A DNA stretch of 28,466 bases from contig JAEZRJ010000023.1 in assembly GCA_023412855.1 (NCBI GenBank), forward strand, positions 1 through 28,466, given 5' to 3'. Below are positions 1 through 8,823 of this stretch, one piece after another. The translations under genes and the position numbers were made by a program. Within the stretch, counting starts at the first letter, position 1; each line of letters opens with the position of its first letter. The DNA is from Bacillota bacterium (lineage in GTDB: Bacteria; Bacillota; Clostridia; Lachnospirales; Lachnospiraceae). The notes beneath the pieces were generated by a model. The model was given only the letters and a program-made list of their open reading frames with translations, was not told where the DNA came from and did not search any database.

Positions 1-562
1 GACTAACCTGAACCTATTAACCCTAAAGAATAATACTTTACAGTTAAATGTATATTATACTTAACGTAAGTTTAAGTCAATAGAGTTGATTCAGTGTTTA
101 AAAAATTTTAATAAAAAATGGATTTTCCTTCAAATTTTACTTGAAATATCCGGAAAAGTTGGTTATAATTACTATTGCGGGATGTCTCCGGATAGTCAGT
201 ATCGGAAGGAGGCATTACATTTTTATATATTAATTGTATCATTTTAAAGCATATATTGGAATATCTTTCACAGATTTAATAGTGATTTAATATTTCAATT
301 CTTATCCTCTTACATAGTATGGAGGATGTCTTACAAGCTTATGTGCTTGTCCGTCAAATAAAATTTTCCAACTAATTTTCACAATCTTATAATTCGCATA
401 TAGTTTTTAAAAAAAGGGACAATTTTATTTTTATACCATTTATTTGATACACGTCCAGACATTCCGTCACTGTTTATTATCGTCAATTTATCGAAAAGTA
501 TAAGAAAATTTACAAAAAATATATCACGGTTTTGCTGTTGGTCATAAAAAGGGTAACAATCA
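1..562. other. intergenic region, no gene seen
   Basis: I see no convincing gene here. The only long open frame, on the minus strand at 379-576, ends next to the mobile element, shows no recognisable family and has no good ribosome site. The region is AT-rich and holds one well-formed promoter (listed separately) and a small hairpin at about 332-349 (ACAAGC/GCTTGT). The left window edge may cut an upstream transcription unit. Confidence 0.6.
141..169 (+). promoter_or_regulatory. sigma-A type promoter without an obvious gene
   Basis: TTGAAA at 141-146 and TATAAT at 164-169 are separated by exactly 17 bp, a near-consensus housekeeping promoter. A Shine-Dalgarno-like AAGGAGG follows at about 209-215, but no ATG, GTG or TTG lies at a proper distance with a frame longer than a few codons. 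The transcript could be a small RNA, a leader for a distant gene, or the remains of a lost gene. Confidence 0.55.
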
Positions 563-712
563 GTTACTGTCCACACAGCAGCTTAACATTTGCTGTTAAG
601 CTGCGTAAGAAGGTGATGCAAGAGATGATTTCTGCTTCGCAAAGCGAATTTAAATGCAAAAAGTTTGCATTGCAGAACATCATGCGTTACTGAGAACGAA
701 GTGAACAGTAAC
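563..712 (-). mobile_element. miniature inverted-repeat element, copy A (150 bp)
   Basis: The ends are GTTACTGTCCAC (563-574) and GTGAACAGTAAC (701-712), terminal inverted repeats with one mismatch. It is flanked by the exact 8-bp direct repeat AACAATCA at 555-562 and 713-720, as expected of a target-site duplication. The body carries inner inverted repeats (GCTTAACA/TGTTAAGC and a TTCGC-GCGAA hairpin) and no coding frame. It is homologous, in inverted orientation, to copies at 8824-8956 and 26027-26176. No transposase is inside, so it is a non-autonomous, MITE-like element. Confidence 0.9.
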
Positions 713-720
713 AACAATCA

Positions 721-877
721 TTCTCTGCGCAAAAATGAGCTAAGGCTTTGTTGCATCAAACAGGAAGACCCCCGAGACTGTAAGGTGCAGTGAAATAGGT
801 GCCGGACGAAACATAATAAAAAGCCGACAAAAAAGTATTAAAAAGTCAAATTTGGTAATGACGGTATTAGAATAGTT
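721..877. other. intergenic stretch upstream of the GH18 gene
   Basis: No gene was found. The segment at about 770-815 is GC-richer than its surroundings and contains the string CCCCCGAGACTGTAAG, which recalls the core of cobalamin riboswitches, but the other conserved boxes were not found and the next gene is not B12-related. It may be a leader RNA or part of a decayed element. Confidence 0.35.
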
Positions 878-886
878 TGCTATAAT
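878..886 (+). promoter_or_regulatory. extended -10 promoter for the GH18 gene
   Basis: TGC followed directly by TATAAT (881-886) forms an extended -10 element. No good -35 lies at 16-18 bp, which is usual for this class. Transcription would start about 20 bp before the GH18 ribosome site and ATG. Confidence 0.5.
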
Positions 887-914
887 AAAGGACGATTGGA
901 AGGGAGCTGGATAA

Positions 915-2609
915 ATGAAGAAATTGATTCCGGCAATAACTGCGGTCGTCCTTATTATCGTGGTTATTGCAATAAGTGTTGGTATAAAGATTATGGATAA
1001 ATACTCGTATTCGAAGGAGAGAAAGGATCTCGACGAATACTTTTCAATAGAAAGCGCCGACGAGGTTCCGATTATTTTGCAGGACGAGCTGATCGAGGAA
1101 TCGGCCAGGCTGATTGAGGGAACTTACTATCTCGATTTAGCTACGGTCCATAAGTATTTTAATGACAGATTTTACGAAGATGGGAACGAGGGCTTATTGC
1201 TGCTTACCCTGCCGCAGGAGACGGTTCGAAGCGAGATCGGTTCCTCTCAGTACAGAACATCGGCCGGCGATGCGTCCGAAGAGTATGTCATTTCCAGATA
1301 TGAAGGGGACACCTTTTATATAGCGATAGACTATGTGAAAAAATATGCAAATTTTTCATATGAAGCCTTTGCCGATCCGAATCACATGCAGATTTATACG
1401 AAGTGGGAGGACCGTAAGACAGCCCAGCTTACCAAGGATACGGCAGTACGCTATCAGGGCGGAGTGAAGAGCCCTATTTTAACGGATGTAGCTGAGGGTG
1501 ACACGGTAGCGGTCATAGAGGAAATGGAAAAATGGAGCAAGGTAAAGACTTCCGATGCTTTTATCGGTTATGTAGAGAACAAGCAGTTGGACAACTACAG
1601 TACGCAGTCGCCCATTCCGGTTACAGACTATGAGGAGCCGATATATACGAACATTTCCAAGCCTTATAAAATCAATCTGGCATGGCATGCCGTTGCGGGA
1701 ACAGCAGGAAATGACACACTCGCCTCTGCCTTAGAGAAGACTAAGGGAATTAATACGATTTCACCCACATGGTTTGCGCTAAGCGACAACGACGGGAACT
1801 TTACAAGCTTTGCTACCAAGGACTATGTGTCAAAAGCACATGAGCAGGGAATTGAAGTATGGGGGCTTATAGATAACTTTACGAATAAGGAAGCGGTAGA
1901 TACGTATGAGGTCTTATCCTATACGAGCAAGAGAACCTATCTCATTGGAAATTTGATAAGTACGGCTTTGGAATATGATTTGGACGGAATCAATGTGGAT
2001 TTCGAGGAAATCAGTCAGGATGCTGGCGAGCATTTCATACAGTTTATCAGAGAACTGTCCGTTGCCTGCAGGGCGAATGGAATTGTGCTTTCGGTGGATA
2101 ATTATGTTCCTACAGGCTACACGGATCATTATAACAGGGCGGAGCAGGGAGCAGTGGCGGACTATGTAGTCATTATGGGCTACGATGAATATTATAAAGG
2201 GAGCTCCGAAGCGGGAAGTGTAGCTTCTATCGGTTTTGTGGAGAACGGAATCAAGAAGACGGTGGAGCAGGTACCTGCCCAGAAGGTAATCAACGCAATT
2301 CCATTCTATACGAGAATATGGGAGACAAAGGGCGCCGAGCTCACCAGTCAGGCGGTGGGAATGGATCTTGCGGAGGAATTCGTGCGAAATCATAACATCG
2401 AGACGAGATGGGATGAGGAGACTTGTCAAAACTACGGCGAGATACAAGAAGGCGACAGCTTTTATCAGGTATGGCTGGAGGACGAGCAGTCCATAGAAGT
2501 CAAGCTGAACATCATGCAGAAATACGATATCGCCGGCGTAGCGGAGTGGAAACTGGGATTTGAAAAAGCATCTGTGTGGGATGTGATTGAGAATTACCTG
2601 AACAAATAG
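915..2609 (+). CDS. membrane-anchored GH18 glycosidase with SH3 domain
   Basis: This 564-residue protein starts with a single hydrophobic segment (about residues 7-27), an uncleaved anchor or signal. A segment of about residues 60-165 of uncertain fold follows, then a bacterial SH3-like domain (about 167-225, TAQLTKDTAVRY onward) and a glycoside hydrolase 18 barrel from about residue 250 to the end. The GH18 active-site strand reads DGINVDFEE, with E364 as the expected catalytic acid; an Asn stands where chitinases often have the first inner Asp, as in YaaH-like spore and wall enzymes. Known members cut beta-1,4 N-acetylglucosamine bonds in peptidoglycan or chitin. I infer action on the cell wall outside the membrane, since an amidase gene follows 68 bp later on the same strand. 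AAGGGAGC precedes the ATG. The family call is firm; the substrate is inferred. Confidence 0.85.
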   Translation: MKKLIPAITAVVLIIVVIAISVGIKIMDKYSYSKERKDLDEYFSIESADEVPIILQDELIEESARLIEGTYYLDLATVHKYFNDRFYEDGNEGLLLLTLPQETVRSEIGSSQYRTSAGDASEEYVISRYEGDTFYIAIDYVKKYANFSYEAFADPNHMQIYTKWEDRKTAQLTKDTAVRYQGGVKSPILTDVAEGDTVAVIEEMEKWSKVKTSDAFIGYVENKQLDNYSTQSPIPVTDYEEPIYTNISKPYKINLAWHAVAGTAGNDTLASALEKTKGINTISPTWFALSDNDGNFTSFATKDYVSKAHEQGIEVWGLIDNFTNKEAVDTYEVLSYTSKRTYLIGNLISTALEYDLDGINVDFEEISQDAGEHFIQFIRELSVACRANGIVLSVDNYVPTGYTDHYNRAEQGAVADYVVIMGYDEYYKGSSEAGSVASIGFVENGIKKTVEQVPAQKVINAIPFYTRIWETKGAELTSQAVGMDLAEEFVRNHNIETRWDEETCQNYGEIQEGDSFYQVWLEDEQSIEVKLNIMQKYDIAGVAEWKLGFEKASVWDVIENYLNK

Positions 2610-2677
2610 AAAGTGTTCATTTTTCTTTCTTATATTTCATAGATTGAAGTAACGGCAGGAATATAAGCAGGATAGCA

Positions 2678-3403
2678 ATGATAGATGAAAAGCAGAAAAA
2701 GATTTTAGGTATTGTAATGGCGGTAATTCTTTTGGTGTCCATGTATTTTGTGGCGAGGGAGAGTGCCGCCTATGTTAATGCGGACAAAGTTCTCTCGGGA
2801 AAAAGCAAGGGCAACCCTGAGGAAATCTGTGTTGTTATCGATGCGGGGCATGGGGGAACGGATCCGGGCAAGGTGGGTATTAATGGAGTCTTGGAAAAAG
2901 ACCTTAACCTTAAGATTGCAAATCTTGTTAAGAAATTCTTAGAAGCACAGGATATAAAGGTGGTTATGACGAGGACGGATGAGGGCGGCTTGTATGATGC
3001 AAATGCTTCCAATAAAAAGGTTCAGGACATGAAACGCAGGATTGCCATTATTGAAGAGGCGCAGCCGGAGATTGTGATAAGCATTCATCAGAATAGTTAC
3101 CAGGAAGAATATGTGCATGGAGCGCAGGTTTTCTATTATACCGGCAGTGAAACGGGAAAGGCGCTTGCAAAGACGATACAGAACTGCTTTATCGTTAGTG
3201 TGGACCCTGAAAATAAAAGGGAAGCGAAGGCGAACGATAGTTACTACTTATTAAAAAAGACTTCGGTTCCTATCGTTATTGTGGAGTGCGGGTTTCTTTC
3301 TAATAAGGAAGAGGCGGAGAAGCTGAATTCAGAGATTTATCAGGAAAAGGCGGCTTGGGCGGTACATATGGGTGTATTACAATATTTGAATTCACAAAAA
3401 TAG
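2678..3403 (+). CDS. cwlD: N-acetylmuramoyl-L-alanine amidase, CwlD-like
   Basis: This 241-residue protein has an N-terminal membrane segment (about residues 9-27) and an Amidase_3 domain from about residue 50. The zinc ligands are visible: H58 in DAGHGG, E73 in VLEKD and H137 in SIHQNS, with the catalytic E203 in VECGFLSN. This enzyme class hydrolyses the bond between muramic acid and L-alanine of peptidoglycan. Length and single-domain layout match CwlD, which in sporulating Firmicutes helps make muramic delta-lactam in the spore cortex. It follows the GH18 gene at 68 bp with only a weak AGGA ribosome site, so the two may be co-transcribed. A terminator lies just downstream. The amidase assignment is secure; CwlD rather than another small Amidase_3 enzyme is likely but not proven. 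Confidence 0.85.
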   Translation: MIDEKQKKILGIVMAVILLVSMYFVARESAAYVNADKVLSGKSKGNPEEICVVIDAGHGGTDPGKVGINGVLEKDLNLKIANLVKKFLEAQDIKVVMTRTDEGGLYDANASNKKVQDMKRRIAIIEEAQPEIVISIHQNSYQEEYVHGAQVFYYTGSETGKALAKTIQNCFIVSVDPENKREAKANDSYYLLKKTSVPIVIVECGFLSNKEEAEKLNSEIYQEKAAWAVHMGVLQYLNSQK

Positions 3404-3431
3404 AGATAAAAGATTAGGTTGATGATATAGG

Positions 3432-3479
3432 GCAGCAGGGAGAAGCCGAAGCAGACAGCGGCGTTCCTGCTGTTTTTGT
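3432..3479 (+). terminator. Rho-independent terminator after the amidase gene
   Basis: CAGCAGG (3433-3439) pairs with CCTGCTG (3466-3472) across a partly structured loop, followed directly by TTTTTG. It closes the GH18-amidase unit. Confidence 0.7.
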
Positions 3480-3580
3480 CTTAAAATATAAATAAAATTT
3501 ATTTATGCAACCTTTTCAAGTGTTCAAAGGTATTAAAAGTAGAGAAATAAAAAAATATATTCTTGAGAGGATGGAAGAAA

Positions 3581-4834
3581 ATGAAAAAGAAGATAGTGAT
3601 GTGTTTGGTCATAAGCTGCATGGCAGTAGGTATGTGGGGCTGCGGCGCATTGAGGCTGCCGGCGCCGACTGCCAATATGGGAACAGAGGCAGAAGTTGAT
3701 GAGGATGCAGAAGTGAAAGAGGATACAAAAGAGGAAGAAACGGAAGAAAAGGAAGAGAGCGCTTCCGAGACACCGGTACTTGGGCAGGATGATATCGACG
3801 GTTATGAAGGTTTCACATATCTGTATGATGAAATATTGAGAACGGACAGCGAAGCGAATAAAGAAACTGGCAAAATGGAGAAAAAGCAGATAACGGTTTA
3901 TATTCCTCAAGCGGATTATACAAGCGTTAATAGAAGCAATGCCTACAGCACGGCATTGGGGGTTACATTAGAGGTGGAGCTGGAGCCTTACATTCAATAT
4001 GACATGGAAGATTATCTGGTCACGGAAAATCTGGAATGCTATTTAGAGGAACGCTTCGATCCTTTTTACACCGCCGACTACAAGGATTTGGTAAAAAGTG
4101 AAGTGGAAGAAATCGGGGAAAATGCGGCGAGAGCTACAGTAGAGTATTGTGAATACGATAGCTGGGATGACAAATATATTACGTTCTTTGTGACCTACTA
4201 TCTGGTTGAGCTGGAAGATAAGATGATATTGGTAACGACCACAGTGGATGAAAGCAGCGTTACGGGAAAAACGCCCAAACTGTTGGAGGAATTGGAAGCA
4301 TTCTATCAGTTTGAAATCGACTGGGATGCAAAAAGAGCGGAGCAGAAGAGAACCGATTATCTGGCAAGCGGAGGGGATAATACTTATTCCACCGGATATT
4401 TACTTTTCCAGCTTCCGGAAAACTGGGCGTTGGATAACGAGAATTCCAGTTATGATTCTTCTTTATATGCACCGGAGGGCGACTCCGCATTTGCAGGCTG
4501 CGGAATCGTACTGATGGATAAGTACTTAGGCTCGGATGAAACACAAAGCGTAAACGACTTTATAGCCAACAAAGATGTCGCGGAGGAATATGTGAAAGGG
4601 ATGGCAGGAGAATATGTAGATGATATAGATATTTCGAGTTGTGATACCTGCCTTGGAAAAGCCGCAAAGTTTGTTTATAATATATCCGCCGGTGAAGATA
4701 AGGCTAAATGTGAAATGTATTACATTCCCAGTAAGTACGATATATATATTATTTATGTGTTCCAGACCAGCGAGGCAATTGAAGATCCTTTTGCAGTGGT
4801 TGCAGATATTTTGGAAAACGGTCAGGCTAGATAA
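3581..4834 (+). CDS. putative lipoprotein of unknown function
   Basis: I chose the ATG at 3581 over the in-frame TTG at 3563 because AGAGG lies about 10 bp before it and translation then starts at a classic signal peptide. The 417-residue product begins KKKIVMCLVISCMAVGMWGC, with C21 as the likely lipidated cysteine. A very acidic low-complexity stretch (about residues 34-63, rich in Glu and Asp) follows, probably a spacer through the wall. The remainder, rich in Tyr and acidic residues, seems folded and extracellular; I recognise no catalytic motif. Residues from about 280 (STGYLLFQLPENW onward) resemble the small PsbP/DUF-type domains of Clostridial lipoproteins only in general character. 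It precedes a sigma/anti-sigma pair by 143 bp and could be part of the same surface programme. Lipoprotein status is likely; function unknown. Confidence 0.75.
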   Translation: MKKKIVMCLVISCMAVGMWGCGALRLPAPTANMGTEAEVDEDAEVKEDTKEEETEEKEESASETPVLGQDDIDGYEGFTYLYDEILRTDSEANKETGKMEKKQITVYIPQADYTSVNRSNAYSTALGVTLEVELEPYIQYDMEDYLVTENLECYLEERFDPFYTADYKDLVKSEVEEIGENAARATVEYCEYDSWDDKYITFFVTYYLVELEDKMILVTTTVDESSVTGKTPKLLEELEAFYQFEIDWDAKRAEQKRTDYLASGGDNTYSTGYLLFQLPENWALDNENSSYDSSLYAPEGDSAFAGCGIVLMDKYLGSDETQSVNDFIANKDVAEEYVKGMAGEYVDDIDISSCDTCLGKAAKFVYNISAGEDKAKCEMYYIPSKYDIYIIYVFQTSEAIEDPFAVVADILENGQAR

Positions 4835-4977
4835 TTTTATATCATAAGATGCAATATTTTCACATGTTAAGGCAACAAGGTCTTTCCTAATGATATAAAA
4901 AAGATGCAAATCCTTTGATCATAAGATATAATTGATAGTATGATATTTATCATAATACCGGATGAGGGGACTGCATT

Positions 4978-5484
4978 ATGACAAAGGGAAAAAGTAATAT
5001 AACGGCGGAGGGTGCCATAGAACGGTACGCCGATATGGTGTACCGGCTGGCATTATCCCAGATGGGAAATAAGCAAGATGCGGATGATATTTTTCAGGAA
5101 GTATTCGTACGGCTGGTAAAACATGTCCATAAGCTACAGACTTGGGAGCATGTAAAAGCATGGCTCATAAAAGTGACGATCAATTGCTGTAAAAAACATT
5201 TTGCTCAATATTGGAACAAAAATGTATGCCCGATGGAGGCACTGGAAATCGGACAGACCGTGGAAGAAGGGTATTCCATACCGGAAGAGGGGATTCCGGT
5301 AACGGTTGCGGTAGGCAAGCTGCCACCGAAATACAGACAAGTGATATATCTGTTTTATTATGAGGAGCTGTCAATCATAGAGATAGGTAAGGTAACAGGG
5401 CAAAAAGAATCTACGATAAAGTCACAATTATTCCGAGCGAGAGAAATGCTGAAGGAAATGCTAAAAGGAGATGTAGATATATGA
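4978..5484 (+). CDS. ECF-type RNA polymerase sigma factor
   Basis: This 168-residue protein has the two-domain layout of extracytoplasmic-function sigma factors. Region 2 spans about residues 10-75 (RLALSQMGNKQDADDIFQEV), the part that contacts core polymerase and the -10 DNA. Region 4 spans about 112-162 (LPPKYRQVIYLFYYEELSI, then ESTIKSQLFRAREML), a helix-turn-helix for the -35. No region 3 is present. GAGGGG sits 8 bp before the ATG. The stop overlaps the next start by 4 bp (ATGA at 5481-5484), so translation is coupled to a small membrane protein that is probably its anti-sigma factor. The upstream gap contains a TATAAT at 4927-4932 without a clear -35. Targets cannot be read from the sequence, but the adjacent surface proteins are natural candidates. 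Confidence 0.9.
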   Translation: MTKGKSNITAEGAIERYADMVYRLALSQMGNKQDADDIFQEVFVRLVKHVHKLQTWEHVKAWLIKVTINCCKKHFAQYWNKNVCPMEALEIGQTVEEGYSIPEEGIPVTVAVGKLPPKYRQVIYLFYYEELSIIEIGKVTGQKESTIKSQLFRAREMLKEMLKGDVDI

Positions 5485-5966
5485 AAGACCAGTATCAAGA
5501 GGAAATATCCCGGATACATGTCACGAAAGAACTGTTGGAAAAAACCAAAAAGGCAATGAAAGAGGAAGAAGTAAAGGAACAGAAAAGGAAAAAGCTCCGT
5601 TCCTATAGAAACTTATCGATTGCTGCCGCTGCGGTTCTATGTCTGTGCCTTCTCGTGCCTATGATGGCAAGGAATCCGGGCAGTTCCACTCAGATACAGC
5701 TATCCAGGCAGGAGCAGTATGAGGCTGGAAAAATTGTGAAGAACGACAAAACGAAGCTTGATATAAAAGAGGTGGAGAAAAGGCCACAGGAATTCGACAG
5801 TGCAAAAGAAGTGACGGTCAACGGTATTGCCGTATTCATTGTACAGGATGTCGAAACGGGATATTTAAAGGCTTATTATGAAAAAGATCAGGCCGGATAT
5901 GAAGTATTGTCCGAAACGGACAGTGAGGATGAGCTGACGGAGGCCGTGAGAACTTATTTAAAGTAA
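5481..5966 (+). CDS. probable membrane anti-sigma factor
   Basis: This 161-residue protein has a charged N-terminal cytoplasmic part (residues 1-45, including IHVTKELLEKTKKAMKEEE, a helical segment seen in many Clostridial anti-sigma proteins), one transmembrane helix (about 46-65) and an external C-terminal domain of about 95 residues. The start overlaps the sigma gene by 4 bp. Gene order, coupling and topology support the anti-sigma role, in which the inner part would hold the sigma factor until an external signal acts. No zinc-binding HxxxCxxC motif is present, so it is not a classical ZAS protein. The outer domain is unrecognised and could be the sensor. The function is inferred from context. 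Confidence 0.7.
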   Translation: MKDQYQEEISRIHVTKELLEKTKKAMKEEEVKEQKRKKLRSYRNLSIAAAAVLCLCLLVPMMARNPGSSTQIQLSRQEQYEAGKIVKNDKTKLDIKEVEKRPQEFDSAKEVTVNGIAVFIVQDVETGYLKAYYEKDQAGYEVLSETDSEDELTEAVRTYLK

Positions 5967-5997
5967 CCGGTACGGTTATTACGAAGGTAAGAGCAGG

Positions 5998-6084
5998 CAT
6001 ATCCCCGGCTTTCTTATTGAAATCAGAAAACAGAAAAGTCCGTATTGCGCACTTTTCCTGATTTGAAAGGGGTAAATTAAAATA
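5998..6084. other. hairpin leader before the transglutaminase gene
   Basis: AAATCAG near 6020 can pair with CTGATTT near 6058-6064, enclosing a second stem AAAAGT/ACTTTT. The structure ends just before the ribosome site AAAGGGG of the 6085 gene. There is no T-tract, so it is not a clear terminator; it may influence translation or mRNA stability. Confidence 0.3.
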
Positions 6085-8733
6085 ATGAAATTTGAAAATG
6101 ATTATATAAGGATTCTTGTGGAGAAAAAGCAGCTCTCTGCGCAGCAGAAGGAGGCAAACAAGCAGAAATGGAAGAAACGGCGTCCCGCAATGCTTGTAGC
6201 ACTGCTTTTGATTGCAGCGATTGCAGGTGGCGCTTTATATAGCGGCTATTATGGAATGAAGGGCGATTGGCAGCAGACCTTGGCGGACAGTAAAGGCGCG
6301 AACGGGGATGGAGCTTCAGGAAACGAACCGGGCGATAACGGAGGTGGCGCCTCATCAGCCGCACTCAATGAAGATGAGCCGGCGAATAAGGAATACGGAG
6401 AAGTGGAAGGCACCTATTTGTCAGCGACCAAGTTGGCAGCAGGACTTCAGGAAAAATATGCGGATAAAAGTCTGTATGGTTATACCTATGGAGAACCTGT
6501 AGATAATTTAGGCCGTGTGGAGTCTATCGAAATCGAATTGGGCTACGATGCGGCATCTCTGGGTGTGGAATACTGGACGGAACTGTTTGCAGTTTATCAG
6601 GACCCCGACCTCACTCATCCGCTGGGATGTAATTATGAATGGGATAAGGAAACGGGTTTGGTAAAAATTATGCCGCCCAATAGCTCTATTTGCAAGATTA
6701 GTATCAGTAATTTGGATACGGAGACTGCGGAAAAATATCCGCATACCAAAACAGCCCTGTTCGATGATGGAGCAGCCAGCAGCTGGGGGAACCTCGGAAC
6801 CTTGTATCTTGCCTCCTATAGAGATACGGAAACAGGAAAACTTCTGGAACAACCTGAGGTAAGCATCATTACCCTCGAAGGGGAATTGGAAGAAGCTCCC
6901 AAGCTGACGTATTCTATTTTAGCTGACGGAAGACCGATGTTTAAATGGAATGAGGTGGAAGGTGCTACAGAATATATGGTTTGCCAGACTTCGGCCACGA
7001 AAGAAAACGGATACGGAAGTTTTCTGTATGTACTGGGCATAACAGAGAATACCTCATGGACAACCAAAGCCCCTGAATACAGCGATATGGCAACTGTCAA
7101 CAAAGATTTTAAGACTTTCCGGCTCAGTCAGGATGAGTGGAAAAATGAATCGAATTATGATTATAATATGGATAAATACGGAACGCCCGATATCCCTTGT
7201 TACGATACAAGCGAATATGCGGCGGAAGAGGGAATCTGTGTAATTGCAGTAAACGGCGAAGGAACGTCTATGATGAGCAACGTATATCAGGATTCGGAAA
7301 TGGCTCCGAACCTTCCTTATCAGACTGCTTATAATACGGAGAAGGAAAACGGATTCTTGTCTTCCATGTTAAACTACAACTCTGTAAAGTCCCTGCCCAT
7401 TTATGATTATGTAACCATGTGCGATGGTTACACGGTGACGAAGCTGATCGATTATCAGACAGAAAAAGCTTATGTTCAGGATAAGCGCCTGATTACTATG
7501 GATGACGAGGGAAATCCTGTCAGTGCTGAGACAGTGCCATGCCTGTCCATACCATATATTGTAGAAGGAACTCCCTTTGCCTATGAAATGAGCGTAGAGG
7601 ATTATGATGAAGCCAATCTGGAAGCGGATAAGGCATTTTTAGAGGATAGGGAGAGCAAACTTCGTAAAAAGTCCGGTGATGTTGCTCCGGAATACGGCAT
7701 GCGGTATGAAGCAGAAAAAGAGCAGGAATCACAAAATGACGAGATACGCACCGTTACGGACAACGTATGGGCAAACAATGCCTTATCGGAATATCTGGCG
7801 ACTAATATGCTCGGTGGTGCCGGACTCATTGATCTTGAAGATTTTCCGGAAGCGAGAGATACAGAACTTGTGGATGACGCCCTGATGGAAGCCTATTATC
7901 AGAATCCGCTCATTCTGGGGATCCAAGGCTATCGAATCAGCAAGAAGGGAACGGCAATCCGTATTACATATGAAGATTCCCTGAGTGAGCAGGCGAGAAA
8001 GCAGCAGGAGATCCAGGAAAAGGTCTCTGAGGTCATCGGAGAAATCATTACGGACGATATGAGTGAGCAGCAAAAAGAGCTGGCAATTAACAAGTACTTG
8101 TGTGATACCATAACCTATGATGAGGATGCCCTTGCCAATGCAGAAGAAAATGATTTTATGTATGTGGACAGCCAATTTAACGATTCCTTCAATGCATATG
8201 GCGCCCTGTTGAATGGAAAATGCGTTTGCGCCGGATACGCAGCGGCGTTCAAGCTGTTAGCAACGGAAGCCGGCTTGGAGTCCATCGTTGTTACGGGATT
8301 TTTAGACGGAGATTTGGCACATGCGTGGAACAAGGTAAAAATCGATGGTGAGTGGCAGATTGTAGATGTCACCAACAACGACAGCGAATTCATTTATAAC
8401 GCTTTGCTGAATCTGCCATCCTCCGTGGGTGATAGAATCCTGGTAGAGGATAAGGAATATATGCTGGATAAAGCAATCGCAGATTATGTTGGAGAAAGCG
8501 ATGACAATGAGTTTTACCACATTACGGATAGTTATTTTCCTATAAAAGAAATTGCTGCCAATCTAGCGAAAGAATTGGAAAAAAACGGTACGGCAACGCT
8601 GCGTACGGAATATGATTTGAACGACAACGATTTCTATGACGTCGCGGATGCGGTTTATGAAATTATGGGCGACGATATCGACTTATATGGTTATTACTGG
8701 CTGGGAGTCATTTATCTGACGACGGAAGAATAA
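6085..8733 (+). CDS. large membrane-anchored transglutaminase-like protein
   Basis: This 882-residue protein has a basic cytoplasmic start (KKRRP), one membrane segment at about residues 33-55, a Gly/Asp/Asn-rich linker (about 70-95) and a long extracellular part. A fibronectin-like strand pattern (about 270-320, PKLTYSILADGRPMFKWNEV) is visible. The transglutaminase-like core is near the C-terminus with the full triad: C715 in KCVCAGYA, H746 in AHAWNKV and D761 in IVDVTNND. This superfamily includes cysteine proteases and crosslinking enzymes; bacterial secreted members often act on surface proteins or peptidoglycan peptides. It follows the sigma/anti-sigma pair by 118 bp and is closed by a strong terminator, so it could be a target of that regulator. 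Catalytic residues are intact. Substrate unknown. Confidence 0.8.
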   Translation: MKFENDYIRILVEKKQLSAQQKEANKQKWKKRRPAMLVALLLIAAIAGGALYSGYYGMKGDWQQTLADSKGANGDGASGNEPGDNGGGASSAALNEDEPANKEYGEVEGTYLSATKLAAGLQEKYADKSLYGYTYGEPVDNLGRVESIEIELGYDAASLGVEYWTELFAVYQDPDLTHPLGCNYEWDKETGLVKIMPPNSSICKISISNLDTETAEKYPHTKTALFDDGAASSWGNLGTLYLASYRDTETGKLLEQPEVSIITLEGELEEAPKLTYSILADGRPMFKWNEVEGATEYMVCQTSATKENGYGSFLYVLGITENTSWTTKAPEYSDMATVNKDFKTFRLSQDEWKNESNYDYNMDKYGTPDIPCYDTSEYAAEEGICVIAVNGEGTSMMSNVYQDSEMAPNLPYQTAYNTEKENGFLSSMLNYNSVKSLPIYDYVTMCDGYTVTKLIDYQTEKAYVQDKRLITMDDEGNPVSAETVPCLSIPYIVEGTPFAYEMSVEDYDEANLEADKAFLEDRESKLRKKSGDVAPEYGMRYEAEKEQESQNDEIRTVTDNVWANNALSEYLATNMLGGAGLIDLEDFPEARDTELVDDALMEAYYQNPLILGIQGYRISKKGTAIRITYEDSLSEQARKQQEIQEKVSEVIGEIITDDMSEQQKELAINKYLCDTITYDEDALANAEENDFMYVDSQFNDSFNAYGALLNGKCVCAGYAAAFKLLATEAGLESIVVTGFLDGDLAHAWNKVKIDGEWQIVDVTNNDSEFIYNALLNLPSSVGDRILVEDKEYMLDKAIADYVGESDDNEFYHITDSYFPIKEIAANLAKELEKNGTATLRTEYDLNDNDFYDVADAVYEIMGDDIDLYGYYWLGVIYLTTEE

Positions 8734-8739
8734 ACACTC

Positions 8740-8797
8740 TTTCCCATCCCGCTTGCAGCAGAGAAGGTTTCTGCTCAAGCGGAGGTGGGAATTTTTG
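8740..8797 (+). terminator. strong Rho-independent terminator
   Basis: A long interrupted stem: TTCCCA (from 8741) pairs with TGGGAA (ending 8791), and CCGCTTG pairs with CAAGCGG, enclosing an inner AGCAGA/TCTGCT stem. A TTTTT tract follows. It starts 7 bp after the transglutaminase stop codon. Confidence 0.85.
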
Positions 8798-8823
8798 TAT
8801 TGTTTTCTGTGGACTTTGTTTAC

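Noticed and set aside
379..576. 65-residue minus-strand open frame
   Set aside because: It runs into the end of mobile element copy A, has no convincing ribosome site and shows no recognisable family.
563..712. Simple terminator or attenuator interpretation of the element copies
   Set aside because: Three homologous copies with different exact 8-bp flanking duplications fit transposition, not independent terminators.
770..815. Cobalamin-riboswitch-like string CCCCCGAGACTGTAAG
   Set aside because: The other conserved parts of that riboswitch were not found and the downstream gene is a GH18 enzyme, so a single short match is probably chance.
1914..2447. 177-residue minus-strand open frame
   Set aside because: It lies antisense inside the well-supported GH18 gene.
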